A stretch of DNA of 64,000 nt from Alcaligenaceae bacterium SAGV5. GTDB taxonomy: Bacteria > Pseudomonadota > Gammaproteobacteria > Burkholderiales > Burkholderiaceae_B. Of this stretch, positions 27,226 through 38,416 are shown one piece after another. Made by a program: the position numbers and the translations under genes. Under the pieces are notes generated by a model, which did not search any database, had not been told where the DNA came from, and saw only the letters and a list, made by a program, of their open reading frames with translations. Positions within the stretch are counted from its first letter, which is position 1. Every line of letters begins with the position of its first letter. The DNA is taken from the NCBI GenBank assembly GCA_009360345.1, contig SPDP01000003.1, positions 124,001 through 188,000 on the forward strand, in the 5' to 3' direction.

Positions 27226-28440
27226 ATGAATACTATCTCGCCGCTCGCCGAAGCCGCCCAGGCCGAGGCTCCACGTTCCGAATCCCCGCGTATCAACCTG
27301 CTGGGGCTGGACGGGGCCGAGCTCGCCTCGCTGGTGGAAAAATGGGGGGACAAGCCGTTTCGCGCCAAGCAGTTGCAGCGCTGGCTGCACCAGCGCGGCG
27401 TGGACGATTTCGAGCAGATGTCGGACCTGGCCAAGTCGTTCCGCGAAAAGCTGGCGCGGCATTGCGAGGTTCGACTGCCCGAGGTCGTCAGCGCCCACAA
27501 GTCGGCCGACGGCACGCGCAAGTGGCTGCTCGACGTCGGCAATGGCAATGCCATCGAAACCGTCTTCATTCCCGAGGACGATCGCGGCACGCTGTGCATC
27601 TCGACGCAGGCGGGCTGCACCGTCGCCTGCCGCTTCTGCTCCACCGGCCACCAGGGCTTCAACCGCAACCTGGGGGTGGACGAGATCATCGGCCAACTGT
27701 GGCTGGCGCGCCGCACGGTCGAGGCCGACCGGGATGGGGCGCGCCTGTCGGGCGGCATGCCCGCGCCGCTGGGCACCCAGGACGACCGGATCATCAGCAA
27801 CGTGGTCATGATGGGCATGGGCGAACCCCTGCTCAATTACGACAGCACGGTGTCGGCGCTGCGCCTGATGCTGGACGACAACGCCTATGGCTTGTCGCGC
27901 CGCCGCGTCACGGTATCGACCTCGGGCGTGGTGCCCATGATGGATCGTCTCTCGCGCGACTGTCCGGTGGCGCTGGCGGTGTCGCTGCATGCGCCCAACG
28001 ACGCGCTGCGCGACGATCTCGTGCCGCTGAACCGCAAGTATCCGCTGCGCGAGCTGATCGCGGCGTGCCAGCGCTACCTGGAGTTCGCCCCGCGCGACTT
28101 CATCACGTTCGAATACGTCATGCTCGACGGCATCAACGATGGCGACGAGCATGCCAAGCAATTGATAGACATTGCGCGGCAGGTGTCGTGCAAGTTCAAC
28201 CTCATTCCGTTCAATCCCTTCCCGCAGTCCGGACTCAAGCGCTCGCCCATGGCGAGGGTCAGGCTGTTCGCCCAGCGCCTGATGGACGCCGGCATCGTCA
28301 CCACCGTGCGCAAGACGCGCGGTGACGACATCGACGCGGCCTGCGGCCAATTGGCCGGCGAGGTCAAGGACCGGACCCGCTTGAAGGAACGCCTGGCGGG
28401 CGAGACCCGCTTCGGCCGCATCGTGGAGGTGCGCGAATGA
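27226..28440 (+). CDS. rlmN: RlmN, dual-specificity 23S rRNA/tRNA A2503/A37 methyltransferase
   Basis: A 404-residue radical SAM enzyme that makes 2-methyladenosine in 23S rRNA and some tRNAs. The cluster motif CTVACRFC is near residue 128, [11 protein letters not shown] follows, and the second catalytic Cys is in [17 protein letters not shown]. An N-terminal accessory domain is present. It starts 32 bp after ndk with AGGAGG upstream. Confidence 0.95.
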   Translation: MNTISPLAEAAQAEAPRSESPRINLLGLDGAELASLVEKWGDKPFRAKQLQRWLHQRGVDDFEQMSDLAKSFREKLARHCEVRLPEVVSAHKSADGTRKWLLDVGNGNAIETVFIPEDDRGTLCISTQAGCTVACRFCSTGHQGFNRNLGVDEIIGQLWLARRTVEADRDGARLSGGMPAPLGTQDDRIISNVVMMGMGEPLLNYDSTVSALRLMLDDNAYGLSRRRVTVSTSGVVPMMDRLSRDCPVALAVSLHAPNDALRDDLVPLNRKYPLRELIAACQRYLEFAPRDFITFEYVMLDGINDGDEHAKQLIDIARQVSCKFNLIPFNPFPQSGLKRSPMARVRLFAQRLMDAGIVTTVRKTRGDDIDAACGQLAGEVKDRTRLKERLAGETRFGRIVEVRE

Positions 28441-28494
28441 TGCAACCGCGGTGCCGGTCCGGCCGTTGCGGCAGGGCCGGACAAGGAGTCGTCG

Positions 28495-29400
28495 ATGTCT
28501 GAACCCCACGAAACCGGTGCAGCCGGAAGGCAAGAGGGCCAGGCGCCCGCCGCCGGCTCGCCGTCTTCGTCGTCCGTAGGCCGGGAACTGGCCCGCTTGC
28601 GCGAGGCGCGAGGCTGGTCGCAGGAATATGTGTCCGACCGCCTGAAATTCGCGGTGCGCCAGATCCGCGCCCTCGAGAACGAACGCTGGACCGAGCTGCC
28701 GCAAGGCATGCCGCTGCGCGGCTTCGTGCGCAACTATGCTCGCCTGTTGGACGCGGACCCCGCGCCCATGCTGCAGGCGCTGTCACCGCAACTGCAAGTG
28801 GCCGATCCGGTCTCGCTGGAGCAGGCTTCATCGCTGTCCAGCCCGTTGGCGCATTCGTCGCGCCGGGCCTGGCCGACGGCTGGCAGCCGCAGGCGGCTGG
28901 CCCCGTGGCTGGTCGGCGGCGTGATGGCGGTGCTGGCGTTGGTGCTGCTCGGCTACGCGCTCAGCCAGCAAGGCAAGCTTTCGTTCGGGCAGGTGTCCAC
29001 GGCCAGCCTGGATACGTCCGCCGGAGGCACGACATCGGTCCAGACGGAAGCGCCTCTGGCACTGGCCGAGACGACGCCCCCCGCCCCGGCGGAGGCTGCG
29101 CCGGCCGTGCCGCCGCCGCCGGCGCCCGAACCGCCGCCGGCGTCAGCCGCGCCGGCCCCGGCGCCCGGTCTGTCGCTGACGATGAGGCAGGCAAGCTGGA
29201 TCGAGGTGCGGCGGGCCGACGGCACGGCGGCCGTGTCGCGGATCATTCCCGCGGGCGAGCCTTACGAGCTGGATGTGGCGGGCGCGCCTTATCGTGTCGT
29301 GATCGGCAATGTCAACGGGGTAGACTTGACCTGGCGTGGCGCGCCCGTCGACCTTGCGCCGTATCGCCGGGACAATGTCGCCCGGCTCACTCTCCAGTAG
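28495..29400 (+). CDS. rodZ: RodZ-like cell-shape protein (HTH + TM + DUF4115)
   Basis: A 301-residue bitopic membrane protein. A cytoplasmic Xre-type HTH ([20 protein letters not shown], then [15 protein letters not shown]) is followed by one membrane helix ([18 protein letters not shown]), a Pro/Ala-rich periplasmic linker and a C-terminal DUF4115 domain ([29 protein letters not shown]). RodZ links MreB to the cell-wall elongation machinery. The pilF gene often found between rlmN and rodZ in betaproteobacteria is absent. Confidence 0.88.
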   Translation: MSEPHETGAAGRQEGQAPAAGSPSSSSVGRELARLREARGWSQEYVSDRLKFAVRQIRALENERWTELPQGMPLRGFVRNYARLLDADPAPMLQALSPQLQVADPVSLEQASSLSSPLAHSSRRAWPTAGSRRRLAPWLVGGVMAVLALVLLGYALSQQGKLSFGQVSTASLDTSAGGTTSVQTEAPLALAETTPPAPAEAAPAVPPPPAPEPPPASAAPAPAPGLSLTMRQASWIEVRRADGTAAVSRIIPAGEPYELDVAGAPYRVVIGNVNGVDLTWRGAPVDLAPYRRDNVARLTLQ

Positions 29401-29407
29401 CCGCATC

Positions 29408-30694
29408 ATGAATCCTACCCCGTCCACGACAGCCGTCGCCTCCGAAACGGAGCCGTTCCCCGCAGGCCCGGCCGCCCGCCGGTCCACGCGGCAGGTCCGC
29501 ATCACCTGGGGCGGCAAGTCAGTCGCCGTCGGCGGCGACGCGCCGGTCATGGTGCAGTCCATGACCAACACGGATACGGCCGACGCCATCGCCACCGCGA
29601 TCCAGGTCAAGGAGCTGGCACTGGCCGGATCCGAGGTCGTGCGGATCACCGTGAACACCGCCGAGGCTGCCCGCGAGGTGCCAGCGATACGCGAGCAGCT
29701 CGATCGCATGGGCGTGGACGCGCCGCTGGTGGGCGATTTCCACTACAACGGGCACAAGCTGCTGACCCAGTACCCGGAGTGCGCGCAGGCGCTGTCCAAG
29801 TACCGCATCAATCCCGGCAACATGGGCGCGGGGAAGAAGCGCGATGATAATTTCGCGCAGATGATCGAGGCGGCCTGCCGCCACGAAAAACCGGTGCGCA
29901 TAGGCGTGAACTGGGGCAGCCTGGACCAGGACCTGCTGGCCCGCATGATGGACGAGAACGGCCGGCGGGCCCGGCCCTGGGATGCCCAGTCCGTCATGCG
30001 CGACGCGCTGGTGGTGTCGGCGATCGACAATGCCCGGCGCGCCGAGGAACTCGGCCTGCCGGGGGACCGCATCATCCTGTCGTGCAAGGTCAGCAACGCC
30101 CAGGACCTGATCGCGGTCTACCGCGACATTTCCCGCCGCTGCGACTACCCGCTGCACCTGGGATTGACCGAGGCGGGCATGGGCAGCAAGGGCATCGTGG
30201 CCTCGACCGCCTCGATGGGCATCCTCCTGCAGGAAGGCATAGGCGATACGATCCGCGTATCGCTTACGCCCGAGCCCAACGGCGACCGCTCGCGCGAGGT
30301 CGTGGTGGCCCAGGAGATCCTGCAAAGCCTGGGCCTGCGTGCGTTCGCGCCGGTGGTGGTCGCCTGTCCGGGCTGCGGCCGCACCAGCAGCACGGTGTTC
30401 CAGGAACTGGCGGCGGATATCCAGAGCTACCTGCGCGCGCAGATGCCCGTCTGGCGCTTGAAGTACCCGGGTGCCGAGAGCCTGCATGTCGCGGTCATGG
30501 GCTGCGTGGTCAACGGTCCGGGCGAAAGCAAGTTCGCGGATATCGGCATCAGCCTGCCGGGCACGGGCGAGCAGCCGGTCGCGCCGGTCTTCATCGACGG
30601 CCAGCGTTCGGTCACGCTCAAGGGCGAACACATCGCCCGGGAGTTCCAGGCGCTGGTGGAAACCTACGTCGAAAACCGTTATAGGAAGGAGTGA
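29408..30694 (+). CDS. ispG: IspG, 4-hydroxy-3-methylbut-2-enyl diphosphate synthase
   Basis: A 428-residue iron-sulfur enzyme of the MEP isoprenoid pathway. It shows [11 protein letters not shown] at the start of the TIM barrel, [16 protein letters not shown], and the C-terminal cluster ligands in [10 protein letters not shown] and [11 protein letters not shown]. The length (with the insertion typical of proteobacteria) is normal. It starts 7 bp after rodZ. Repeat copy B begins at the base after its stop codon. Confidence 0.96.
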   Translation: MNPTPSTTAVASETEPFPAGPAARRSTRQVRITWGGKSVAVGGDAPVMVQSMTNTDTADAIATAIQVKELALAGSEVVRITVNTAEAAREVPAIREQLDRMGVDAPLVGDFHYNGHKLLTQYPECAQALSKYRINPGNMGAGKKRDDNFAQMIEAACRHEKPVRIGVNWGSLDQDLLARMMDENGRRARPWDAQSVMRDALVVSAIDNARRAEELGLPGDRIILSCKVSNAQDLIAVYRDISRRCDYPLHLGLTEAGMGSKGIVASTASMGILLQEGIGDTIRVSLTPEPNGDRSREVVVAQEILQSLGLRAFAPVVVACPGCGRTSSTVFQELAADIQSYLRAQMPVWRLKYPGAESLHVAVMGCVVNGPGESKFADIGISLPGTGEQPVAPVFIDGQRSVTLKGEHIAREFQALVETYVENRYRKE

Positions 30695-30797
30695 CCCCCC
30701 CTACGCGCTGACGCGCACCCCCCAGGGGGCGATGCGGGTGGACCGGCAAAGCCGGATCCACCCGCATCCTGGAGGGCGCGCGAAGCGCGCAGGGGGG
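30695..30797. repeat. Palindromic intergenic element, copy B (103 bp)
   Basis: It begins at the first base after the ispG stop with CCCCCCTACGCGC and ends GCGCGCGAAGCGCGCAGGGGGG. The centre is a long imperfect palindrome, AGGGGGCGATGCGGGTGGACC-GGC AAA GCC-GGATCCACCCGCATCCT. It fills almost the whole ispG-hisS gap and its terminal GGGGGG supplies the Shine-Dalgarno sequence of hisS. Confidence 0.8.
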
Positions 30798-30805
30798 AGA
30801 CCCAA

Positions 30806-32104
30806 ATGGATAATAGTTTCAAGAAAGTGACCGCGATCCGCGGCATGAACGACATCCTGCCGGCCGATTCGGGCCAGTGGGAACGGCTGGAGTCGCTGGT
30901 GCGCGAATGGCTGCGCAGCTACGGCTACCGCAACCTGCGTACGCCGGTGCTGGAACAGACGCGGCTTTTCACGCGGGGGATCGGCGAAGTCACGGATATC
31001 GTCGAGAAAGAGATGTACAGCTTCACCGATTCGCTGAATGGCGAGTCGTTGACGATGCGTCCCGAGTTCACCGCCGGCATGGTGCGCGCGACGATCGAGC
31101 ACAACCTGACCTACGACCGGCCCCAGCGCGTGTTCGCGATCGGGCCGGTGTTCCGCCATGAGCGCCCGCAACGCGGCCGCTACCGCCAGTTCCACCAGAT
31201 CGACGTGGAAGCCCTGGGGTTCGCCGGGCCGGACGTCGATGTCGAATTGATTCTCATGCTGGCGCGGCTCTGGAAAATCCTGGGGCTGGCGGACGTCCGG
31301 CTGGAGATCAATTCGCTGGGTTCGGCCGAGGAGCGCCTGGCGCACCGGCAGGCCCTGATCGGCTACCTGGAAGGGTTCAAGGACCAACTGGACGAAGACG
31401 GCCAACGCCGGCTCTATACGAATCCGCTGCGTGTCCTGGACACCAAGAATCCCGCGCTGCAGGAAATGGCCGACAACGCGCCCCGCCTGCTGGACTATCT
31501 GGGCGAGGCATCGTTGGCCCATTTCGACGGCGTGCGCCAGCGGCTGGAGGAAGCGGGCATCGCGTACCGGGTGAACCCCAGGCTGGTGCGAGGCCTCGAC
31601 TACTACAACCTGACCGTGTTCGAATGGGTGACCGACCGCCTCGGCGCCCAGGGCACGGTTTGCGGCGGCGGCCGCTACGACGGGCTGGTGTCGCTGCTGG
31701 GCGGCAAGCCGACGCCGGCGGTGGGCTTCGCCATCGGCGTCGAGCGCCTGCTGGACCTGTGGTCCCAGGTGCAGCCCGCGGAACCGCAGCCCGAGTGCGA
31801 CGTCTATGTGTTGCACCAGGGCGAGCCCGCGGCGCGCGCGGCGATGAAGCTGGCCGAGAGCCTGCGCGACGCCGGCCTGGACGTCATCCTGCATTGCGGC
31901 GGCGGCAGCTTCAAGTCACAGATGAAGCGCGCCGATGGCAGCGGGGCGGAATACGCCGTCATCCTGGGCGAAGACGAGCTGGCCGAAGGCGCGGCCAGCG
32001 TCAAGGCGCTGCGGGCCGAAGGCGTGGCCCAGCAGCGCGTCGCCATGGCCGGGCTGCCGGCTTTCCTGGTCGACGAACTGGCCGGGGCCGGTGGTCCCGA
32101 ATAG
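30806..32104 (+). CDS. hisS: HisS, histidyl-tRNA synthetase
   Basis: A 432-residue class II synthetase. Motif 2 ([19 protein letters not shown]), the His-specific motifs [15 protein letters not shown] and [13 protein letters not shown], and the C-terminal anticodon-binding domain ([12 protein letters not shown]) are all present. GGGGAG six bases before the ATG comes from repeat copy B. Confidence 0.97.
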   Translation: MDNSFKKVTAIRGMNDILPADSGQWERLESLVREWLRSYGYRNLRTPVLEQTRLFTRGIGEVTDIVEKEMYSFTDSLNGESLTMRPEFTAGMVRATIEHNLTYDRPQRVFAIGPVFRHERPQRGRYRQFHQIDVEALGFAGPDVDVELILMLARLWKILGLADVRLEINSLGSAEERLAHRQALIGYLEGFKDQLDEDGQRRLYTNPLRVLDTKNPALQEMADNAPRLLDYLGEASLAHFDGVRQRLEEAGIAYRVNPRLVRGLDYYNLTVFEWVTDRLGAQGTVCGGGRYDGLVSLLGGKPTPAVGFAIGVERLLDLWSQVQPAEPQPECDVYVLHQGEPAARAAMKLAESLRDAGLDVILHCGGGSFKSQMKRADGSGAEYAVILGEDELAEGAASVKALRAEGVAQQRVAMAGLPAFLVDELAGAGGPE

Positions 32105-32228
32105 CCGCCTGACCGGGCCTGGATACGAAGCGGCGCCGAATCCGTTAATCTTGCGGCTCTCGGAGTCCGCGCGGGCCCTCGGCCGGCCCGCTGCAACTCT
32201 TGCGATCACCACATCAACCGGGGCATAA

Positions 32229-32861
32229 ATGGCCTACGACATCGAAGAACAGGAACAACTGGAATCCCTCAAGGCATGGTGGGCGAAGTACGGAAACTTC
32301 ATCCTTGCCGTTGCGACCATCGTGCTGCTGGCCGCTGCCGCCTGGAACGGCTGGCAGTGGTACCAGCGCAGCCAGGCCGCGAACGCGCTGGCCCAGTTCG
32401 AAGTCCTGGAGAAAGCGGCCGAGGCGGGTGACCTGACCCGTGTCAAGGATTCCGCCGGCACCATTCTCGAGCAGTATTCCGGCACGGGCTACGCCCCGCG
32501 CGCCGCGCTGCTGGCGGCCCATGCCTACGAGAAGGCCGGCGACGTCCGATCGGCGCGCGCCCAGTTGCAATGGGTGGCCGATCGCAGCGGCGACGAAGCC
32601 CTGGCCGCCGTGGCCCGCCTGCGGCTGGCCGGCCTGCTGCTGGACGAGAAAAGCTACGACGAGGCGCTGAACGCGCTGGCGTCGCCGCCCCCCGCGGCTT
32701 TCGCCGCCTTGTACGCCGACCGCCGGGGCGACGTGCTGGCGGGGCAGGGCAAGCGGGACGAGGCGCGCAAGGCCTATGAAGAGGCGCTCGCCAAGCTCGA
32801 TGCCTCGACCGAACTGCGATCGTCCATCCAACTGAAACTCGATGCCCTGGGAGGCGCTTGA
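32229..32861 (+). CDS. yfgM: YfgM/ancillary SecYEG translocon-type TPR protein
   Basis: A 210-residue bitopic protein: short cytoplasmic N-terminus (MAYDIEEQEQLESLKAWW), one membrane helix (FILAVATIVLLAAAAW) and a periplasmic region of TPR-like helices (YAPRAALLAAHAYEKAGD, ALAAVARLRLAGLLLDEKSYDEAL). YfgM interacts with PpiD and the Sec translocon. The stop overlaps the bamB start. Confidence 0.9.
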   Translation: MAYDIEEQEQLESLKAWWAKYGNFILAVATIVLLAAAAWNGWQWYQRSQAANALAQFEVLEKAAEAGDLTRVKDSAGTILEQYSGTGYAPRAALLAAHAYEKAGDVRSARAQLQWVADRSGDEALAAVARLRLAGLLLDEKSYDEALNALASPPPAAFAALYADRRGDVLAGQGKRDEARKAYEEALAKLDASTELRSSIQLKLDALGGA

Positions 32862-34039
32862 TGAAGTTGCATAACGGCTTTACCGGCGAGCGCCAGGGCT
32901 GGCGCCATCTACGTCGCGCTGTCACGGTGGCGGCCGTGCTCGCGCTCGGGGGATGTTCCTTGTTCTCGAGCGAAAAGCCGCGCTATCCGCCGGCCCCGCT
33001 CACGAACTTCAATGCCACGCTGCCGGTCAGCAGCGGCTGGTCGGTGTCGGTGGGCAGCAAGGGCGGCGTGGGCTTCGTGCCGGTGGTCGTCGGCGATGCC
33101 GTCTACGCCGCCACGGGCAACGGTTCGGTCGGCAAATATGCGCTGGCCACCGGCGCCGAGATCTGGCGATCGTCGGCCAAGGTCGATCTGTCGGCAGGGG
33201 TGGGCAGCGATGGCCGCGTGACGGCGGTCGCGACACCGCGCGGCGAGGTGATCGCCTTCGACGACACCGGCGCGATCAAGTGGCGTGCCCAGTCCTCCAG
33301 CGAAATCACCATCCCGCCCCTGGTGGGCGATGGCCTGGTGGTGGTGCGCAGCGGCGACTATCGCATCCAGGCCTACGATGCCGACAGCGGCAAGCGCCGC
33401 TGGAGCGTCCAGCGCCCGGGACCGGCCCTGGCCCTGCGCGCTCCGGGCGAGATGCTGCTGTCCGGCGGCTACGTATTCACCGGCCTGCCGGGCGGCAAGC
33501 TGATCGCCATCGCCACGAACAACGGCGCGGTGCGCTGGGAAGGCACGGTCGCCAACCCCAGCGGCGCGAGCGAACTCGAGCGCGTGGCCGACGTGGTCGG
33601 CGCCCCCGTCATCTCGGGCCGCCAACTGTGCGCCGTCACCTACCAGGGCCGCATCAATTGTTTCGACGTGGGGTCGGGCAATTCGACCTGGTCGCGCGAG
33701 TTCTCCAGCGTGACGGGCCTGGGGGCCGACGTGCGCTTCGCCTATGCGGCGAACGACCGCAGCGTGGTCTTCGGCTTCGCCCTGGACAGCGGCGCGAACA
33801 TCTGGAAACAGGACGTCCTGCAAAATCGCGGCCTGACCGCGCCGGCTTCCGTGGGCCGCGCCATCGCCCTGGGCGACTACCAGGGCTACGTACATTTCCT
33901 GCAACGCGAGGACGGAACCCTGCTGGCGCGCATCGCGACCGACGGCAGCGCCATCCTTTCCCAGCCCGTGGCGACCGACCGCGGGGTGCTGGTGCAGACA
34001 TCCAGGGGTAATCTCACCCTGATCAATGTCGGTCAATGA
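32861..34039 (+). CDS. bamB: BamB, outer-membrane protein assembly lipoprotein
   Basis: A 392-residue lipoprotein of the BAM complex. The signal peptide ends in the lipobox LGGC at about residue 28, followed by an eight-bladed PQQ-like beta-propeller with repeated motifs such as [22 protein letters not shown] and [16 protein letters not shown] 32861 overlaps the yfgM stop; an in-frame TTG lies one codon earlier. der follows 16 bp downstream. Confidence 0.93.
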   Translation: MKLHNGFTGERQGWRHLRRAVTVAAVLALGGCSLFSSEKPRYPPAPLTNFNATLPVSSGWSVSVGSKGGVGFVPVVVGDAVYAATGNGSVGKYALATGAEIWRSSAKVDLSAGVGSDGRVTAVATPRGEVIAFDDTGAIKWRAQSSSEITIPPLVGDGLVVVRSGDYRIQAYDADSGKRRWSVQRPGPALALRAPGEMLLSGGYVFTGLPGGKLIAIATNNGAVRWEGTVANPSGASELERVADVVGAPVISGRQLCAVTYQGRINCFDVGSGNSTWSREFSSVTGLGADVRFAYAANDRSVVFGFALDSGANIWKQDVLQNRGLTAPASVGRAIALGDYQGYVHFLQREDGTLLARIATDGSAILSQPVATDRGVLVQTSRGNLTLINVGQ

Positions 34040-34055
34040 GCAAGGCTTTTCGACG

Positions 34056-35459
34056 ATGAAACCCGCAGTATTCAAACCGGTGGTCGTCCTGGTGGGACGA
34101 CCCAACGTGGGCAAGTCCACGTTGTTCAACCGGCTGACCCGCTCGCGCGATGCGCTCGTGGCCGATTTTCCCGGGCTCACGCGCGATCGCCACTATGGCG
34201 AGGGCAGGGTGGGGGATCACCCCTTCATCGTCGTGGACACCGGCGGTTTCGAGCCGGTGGCCAAGAACGGCATCATGGCCGAGATGGCCAGGCAGACCGT
34301 GCAGGCGGTGGACGAGGCCGATGTCATCGTCTTCCTGACCGATGGGCGCGCCGGCCTGACCGGCCATGACCGCGAGATCGCCGAGCGCCTGCGCCGTTCC
34401 GGGCGCAAGGTGCTGCTGGCGGTCAACAAGGTGGAGGGCATGTCGCGCGCCTCCGCGGCGGCCGAGTTCTACGAACTGGGGCTGGGCGAACCGCACGCGA
34501 TCTCGTCCGCCCACGGCGATGGCGTGGTGGACCTGATCGAGGAGGCGCTGCAAGGCCTGGTCGAGCCAGCCGCCGAGGCGGACGCGGATGGCGACGGCAC
34601 CGAGCAGGCGGCGGGCGACGAAGATTTCGTCCCTGTCGATGCGGTCGACCACCGCATCAAGCTGGCCATCGTCGGACGCCCCAACGTCGGCAAGTCCACG
34701 CTGGTGAACACGTTGCTGGGGGAGGAGCGGGTCATCGCCTTCGACCAGCCGGGCACGACCCGGGATGCCATCGAGATCGAGTTCGAGCGCGGTGGACGCC
34801 GTTACACGCTGATCGATACCGCCGGGCTGCGCAAGCGCGGCAAGGTATTCGAGGCGATCGAGAAGTTCTCGGTCATCAAGACGCTGCAGGCCATCGAGGC
34901 CAGCAACGTCGTGCTGCTGATGCTGGACGGCAGCGCGGAGATCTCCGAGCAGGACGCCCATATCGCCGGCTTCGTGCTGGAGACCGGACGGGCGCTCGTG
35001 GTGGCGATCAACAAATGGGACCAGGCCGACAGCGAGCGCCGCGACGAAATCAAGCGGGAGTTCGAGCGCAAGCTGCGGTTTCTCTCGTTCGCCAAGATGC
35101 ATACGGTCTCGGCGCTGCGAGGCGCCGGCATCGGGCCGCTGCTCAAGTCCATCGAAGCGGCCCACGCGGCGGCCTTCGCCAAGCTGTCCACGCCCAAGCT
35201 GACTCGCACGCTGCAAGCCGCGGTCGAGCAGCAGCAGCCGCCGCGCAAGGGAATTTTCCGGCCCAAGCTGCGCTATGCTCACCAGGGCGGGCAGAACCCG
35301 CCCCTGATCGTGATACACGGCAGCGCGCTGGACGAGATCCCGGATTCGTACCGCCGATTCCTCGAAGCCCGTTTCCGGGAAACTTTCCGGCTCGACGGCA
35401 CTCCATTGAAGATCGAGTTCAGAAACTCGAGAAATCCTTATCTCGACAAGGCGGGGTAA
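34056..35459 (+). CDS. der: Der (EngA), tandem-domain ribosome-assembly GTPase
   Basis: A 467-residue GTPase with two G domains for 50S maturation. First P-loop [16 protein letters not shown] with DTGGF and NKVEGM; second P-loop [16 protein letters not shown] with [10 protein letters not shown] and NKWDQ; then the KH-like C-terminal domain ([17 protein letters not shown]). ATG 34056 is preferred because the in-frame ATG at 34026 would overlap bamB and AAGG precedes 34056. Confidence 0.96.
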   Translation: MKPAVFKPVVVLVGRPNVGKSTLFNRLTRSRDALVADFPGLTRDRHYGEGRVGDHPFIVVDTGGFEPVAKNGIMAEMARQTVQAVDEADVIVFLTDGRAGLTGHDREIAERLRRSGRKVLLAVNKVEGMSRASAAAEFYELGLGEPHAISSAHGDGVVDLIEEALQGLVEPAAEADADGDGTEQAAGDEDFVPVDAVDHRIKLAIVGRPNVGKSTLVNTLLGEERVIAFDQPGTTRDAIEIEFERGGRRYTLIDTAGLRKRGKVFEAIEKFSVIKTLQAIEASNVVLLMLDGSAEISEQDAHIAGFVLETGRALVVAINKWDQADSERRDEIKREFERKLRFLSFAKMHTVSALRGAGIGPLLKSIEAAHAAAFAKLSTPKLTRTLQAAVEQQQPPRKGIFRPKLRYAHQGGQNPPLIVIHGSALDEIPDSYRRFLEARFRETFRLDGTPLKIEFRNSRNPYLDKAG

Positions 35460-35560
35460 CCGAGTATCTTCCGGGACGTGCTCTTGTGGGAACGCCAATG
35501 CGTCCCCACATGGAAAACGGGGAAAAAAGCGGTCTGCTTCTCAGTTTTTAGATTCGCTAG

Positions 35561-35586
35561 TTTCCCTGGGGAAAACCCGGTACAGT
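35561..35586 (+). promoter_or_regulatory. Palindrome and -10-like box upstream of hfq
   Basis: A perfect palindrome TTTCCC-TG-GGGAAA (35561-35574) is followed by TACAGT at 35581, which could be a -10 about 47 bp before the hfq start. The -35 is unclear. The palindrome could be an operator or part of an mRNA hairpin. Confidence 0.35.
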
Positions 35587-35632
35587 AACAGAGTTGGCAT
35601 CCGCCAAGAAAAACACATCCAGGAGCCCACTA

Positions 35633-35869
35633 ATGAGCAATAAAGGGCAATTGCTACAAGACCCGTTTCTTAACGTGCTGCGTAAAGAACACGTACCTGT
35701 TTCCATTTACCTCGTCAACGGCATCAAGCTGCAAGGCCAGATCGAATCCTTCGATCAATACGTGGTCCTGCTGCGCAACACCGTGACGCAAATGGTCTAC
35801 AAACACGCCATCTCGACCGTCGTGCCCTCGCGTCCGGTCAACTTCCAGGTTGAGTCAGCTGCAGACTAA
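35633..35869 (+). CDS. hfq: Hfq, RNA chaperone
   Basis: A 78-residue Sm-like hexamer subunit for sRNA-mRNA pairing. Sm1 is [18 protein letters not shown]-like ([10 protein letters not shown]) and Sm2 [14 protein letters not shown]; the proximal-face residues (Q8, F42, K56, H57 of E. coli) appear conserved. The acidic tail (ESAAD) is short. AGGAG stands eight bases before ATG 35633. hflX starts five bases downstream. Its usual partner, the RNase E scaffold, is missing from the rne hybrid. Confidence 0.97.
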   Translation: MSNKGQLLQDPFLNVLRKEHVPVSIYLVNGIKLQGQIESFDQYVVLLRNTVTQMVYKHAISTVVPSRPVNFQVESAAD

Positions 35870-35873
35870 TCCC

Positions 35874-37055
35874 ATGCCCTCCGGGCAGAACCACGGGCCG
35901 CTGATGCGCGCGCTGATCGTCAGCGTGGATTTCGGCGAGCCCGAGTTCCAGGCCCAGACCGACGAATTCATCATGCTGGCCAACGGCGCCGGCGCGCAGA
36001 TCGTCGACACCATCATTGCCCGCCGGTCGCGGCCGGACGCGGCACTTTTCGTGGGGTCGGGCAAGGCGGAGGAAATCGCCCTGGCGGCAGAAGCCGGCCA
36101 GGCCGAGATCATCCTGTTCAACCACAACCTGACGCCCGCGCAGCAGCGCAACCTCGAACGCGCCCTGAAGATACGGGTGGTGGACCGGGTCGCGCTCATC
36201 CTGGACATCTTCGCGCTCCGCGCCCAGAGCCACGAGGGCAAGCTCCAGGTCGAACTGGCGCAGTTGCAGCACCTGGCGACGCGCCTGACCCGGATGTGGT
36301 CCCACCTGGAACGCCAGCGCGGCGGCATAGGCATGCGCGGCCCCGGCGAATCCCAGTTGGAAATGGACCGCCGCATGATCGGCGACAAGGTCCGCTACCT
36401 GCGCGAGCGCCTCGACAAACTCGAGCGCCAACGCCAGACCCAGCGCCGTTCGCGCGCGCGGGGCGGGACGTTCTCGGTCTCGCTGGTGGGCTATACGAAC
36501 GCCGGCAAGTCCACGCTGTTCAATGCGCTGACCCGCGCGGAGGTCTACGCGGCCGACCAGCTCTTCGCCACGCTGGATACGACGACCCGGCGCATCTGGA
36601 TCGAAGGGGCCGGCTCGGTCGTCGTGTCCGACACGGTCGGCTTCATCCGCGAGCTGCCGCATACCCTCATCGCCGCGTTCAAGGCCACGCTGGAGGAAAC
36701 CGTCCACGCCGACCTGCTGCTGCATGTCGTGGATGCGTCCAGTCCCCAGCGCGACGAGCAGATCGCCCAGGTCGACAAGGTCCTGGAGGAGATCGGGGCG
36801 GCGGACATCCCGCGCATCCTGGTCTACAACAAGATCGACCGCAGCAGCCACGAGGCGGGAATCGAGCGCGACGAGCATGGTACGATCTCGCGAGTGTTCG
36901 TCAGCGCGATCGAACGTACCGGCCTGGATGCACTGCGGGGTGCGCTTGTCGAGGCCGGACAAACAGATCCCGTGGTCGCGGGTAATAATAGTAGCGACCC
37001 ACGCTTTCGTACGCTGTCTTCGTCCGTCGGCCCTACGGCTGACGCCCGATCCTAG
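35874..37055 (+). CDS. hflX: HflX, ribosome-associated GTPase
   Basis: A 393-residue GTPase that splits stalled ribosomes after heat stress. The N-terminal HflX domain (DAALFVGSGKAEEIA, FNHNLTPAQQRNLE), a coiled coil with RGGIGMRGPGESQLE, and the G domain (SLVGYTNAGKSTLFNALT, DTVGFIRELPH, NKID) are intact. ATG 35874 is four bases after the hfq stop without a strong ribosome binding site, so coupling to hfq is likely. Confidence 0.95.
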   Translation: MPSGQNHGPLMRALIVSVDFGEPEFQAQTDEFIMLANGAGAQIVDTIIARRSRPDAALFVGSGKAEEIALAAEAGQAEIILFNHNLTPAQQRNLERALKIRVVDRVALILDIFALRAQSHEGKLQVELAQLQHLATRLTRMWSHLERQRGGIGMRGPGESQLEMDRRMIGDKVRYLRERLDKLERQRQTQRRSRARGGTFSVSLVGYTNAGKSTLFNALTRAEVYAADQLFATLDTTTRRIWIEGAGSVVVSDTVGFIRELPHTLIAAFKATLEETVHADLLLHVVDASSPQRDEQIAQVDKVLEEIGAADIPRILVYNKIDRSSHEAGIERDEHGTISRVFVSAIERTGLDALRGALVEAGQTDPVVAGNNSSDPRFRTLSSSVGPTADARS

Positions 37056-37093
37056 GCGACGGGTTTTGCCCGTCCGCTCTGCTTACTACAAAG

Positions 37094-38401
37094 ATGCGTC
37101 TGCCTGCGATAACTCGAATATTCAATCTAAACGACTCGAACTGGGGCCGCGGAAGCGGCGGTGGCTCCGGCAACGAGCCTCCCCGGCGTCCGCAAAACGA
37201 CGGACGGGACAACAACAGCGGCGGACCGCCCGACCTCGACGAGTTGTGGCGCGATTTCAACCGCAGGCTGAGCGGGTTGTTCGGCCGTAAGCCGTCGGGC
37301 CCTCCCGGCGGCGGCAACAATGGCGGTCGCCGCTTCTCCCCGTCCTCGCGAGGCACGGGGGTCGGCCTGCTGGTCGTCGTGGTCGTGGTGGCCTTGCTGT
37401 GGCTGGCCTCGGGCTTCTTCATCGTCCAGGAAGGGCAGGTCGCGGTCATCACGCAGTTCGGCAAATACAAGGAAACCACGCGGGCTGGTTTCCAGTGGCG
37501 CCTGCCGTACCCCATCCAGAGCCACGAGACCGTCAATCTCTCGCAACTGCGCACCATCGAGGTGGGCTTCCGCAATACCTCGCGCAGCAAGGTGTTGCAG
37601 GAGTCCCTGATGTTGACCGACGACGAGAACATCGTCGACATGCAGTTCGTGGTCCAGTACCGGCTGAAGGAAACAGGCGCGCGCGACTACCTCTTCAACA
37701 ATCGCGGGCCCGACGAAGCCGTCAAGCAGGCCGCCGAGACCGCCATGCGGGAGATCGTCGGCAAGAAGAAGATGGACTTCGTGCTGTACGAAGGACGTAC
37801 GGAAGTCGCCACGGAAGTCGCGGCGCTGATGCAGCAGATCATGGATCTGTACCGTACGGGCGTGCTGATCAGCACCGTGGCGATCCAGAATGCCCAGCCG
37901 CCCGAACAGGTGCAGGCCGCGTTCGACGATGCCGTCAAGGCCGGGCAGGACCGCGAACGCCAGATCAACGAAGGCCAGGCCTATGCCAACGACGTGATTC
38001 CCCGGGCGGCGGGCGCTGCGTCGCGCCTGGTCCAGGAAGCCGAGGCCTACCGTGAACGCATCCTCGAGAATGCCGAGGGCGATGCCGCGCGCTTCTCCCA
38101 GGTCCTGACCGAGTACAGGAAGGCGCCGCAGGTCACGCGGGACCGCCTCTACCTCGAGACCATGCAGCAGGTCTACACCAACACCTCGAAGGTGCTGGTC
38201 GATACGCGCAACGGCAGCAACCTGCTGTACCTGCCGCTGGACAAGCTGATGCAGCAAGTGTCGCAGGAAACCTCGGCCGGGGCGCGCTCGCCGTCCGCCG
38301 CGGGCGGTTCCTCGTCCGTCAACGTGCCGCCGCCGCTGGCTGGCAGCGTGCTGCCGGAAGCCGGACGCGACGCGCTGCGCTCGCGGGACCGCAACAGATA
38401 A
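37094..38401 (+). CDS. hflK: HflK, membrane modulator of FtsH
   Basis: A 435-residue SPFH/band 7 protein. The Gly/Asn-rich N-terminus (NWGRGSGGGSG, RRPQND) is followed by a membrane helix (GLLVVVVVVALLWLASGFFI), the SPFH domain and a coiled coil (RLVQEAEAYRERILENAEGD). With HflC it forms a large periplasmic cage around FtsH. It is 38 bp after hflX and 15 bp before hflC. Confidence 0.95.
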   Translation: MRLPAITRIFNLNDSNWGRGSGGGSGNEPPRRPQNDGRDNNSGGPPDLDELWRDFNRRLSGLFGRKPSGPPGGGNNGGRRFSPSSRGTGVGLLVVVVVVALLWLASGFFIVQEGQVAVITQFGKYKETTRAGFQWRLPYPIQSHETVNLSQLRTIEVGFRNTSRSKVLQESLMLTDDENIVDMQFVVQYRLKETGARDYLFNNRGPDEAVKQAAETAMREIVGKKKMDFVLYEGRTEVATEVAALMQQIMDLYRTGVLISTVAIQNAQPPEQVQAAFDDAVKAGQDRERQINEGQAYANDVIPRAAGAASRLVQEAEAYRERILENAEGDAARFSQVLTEYRKAPQVTRDRLYLETMQQVYTNTSKVLVDTRNGSNLLYLPLDKLMQQVSQETSAGARSPSAAGGSSSVNVPPPLAGSVLPEAGRDALRSRDRNR

Positions 38402-38416
38402 TTGAGAAGGAATAAC

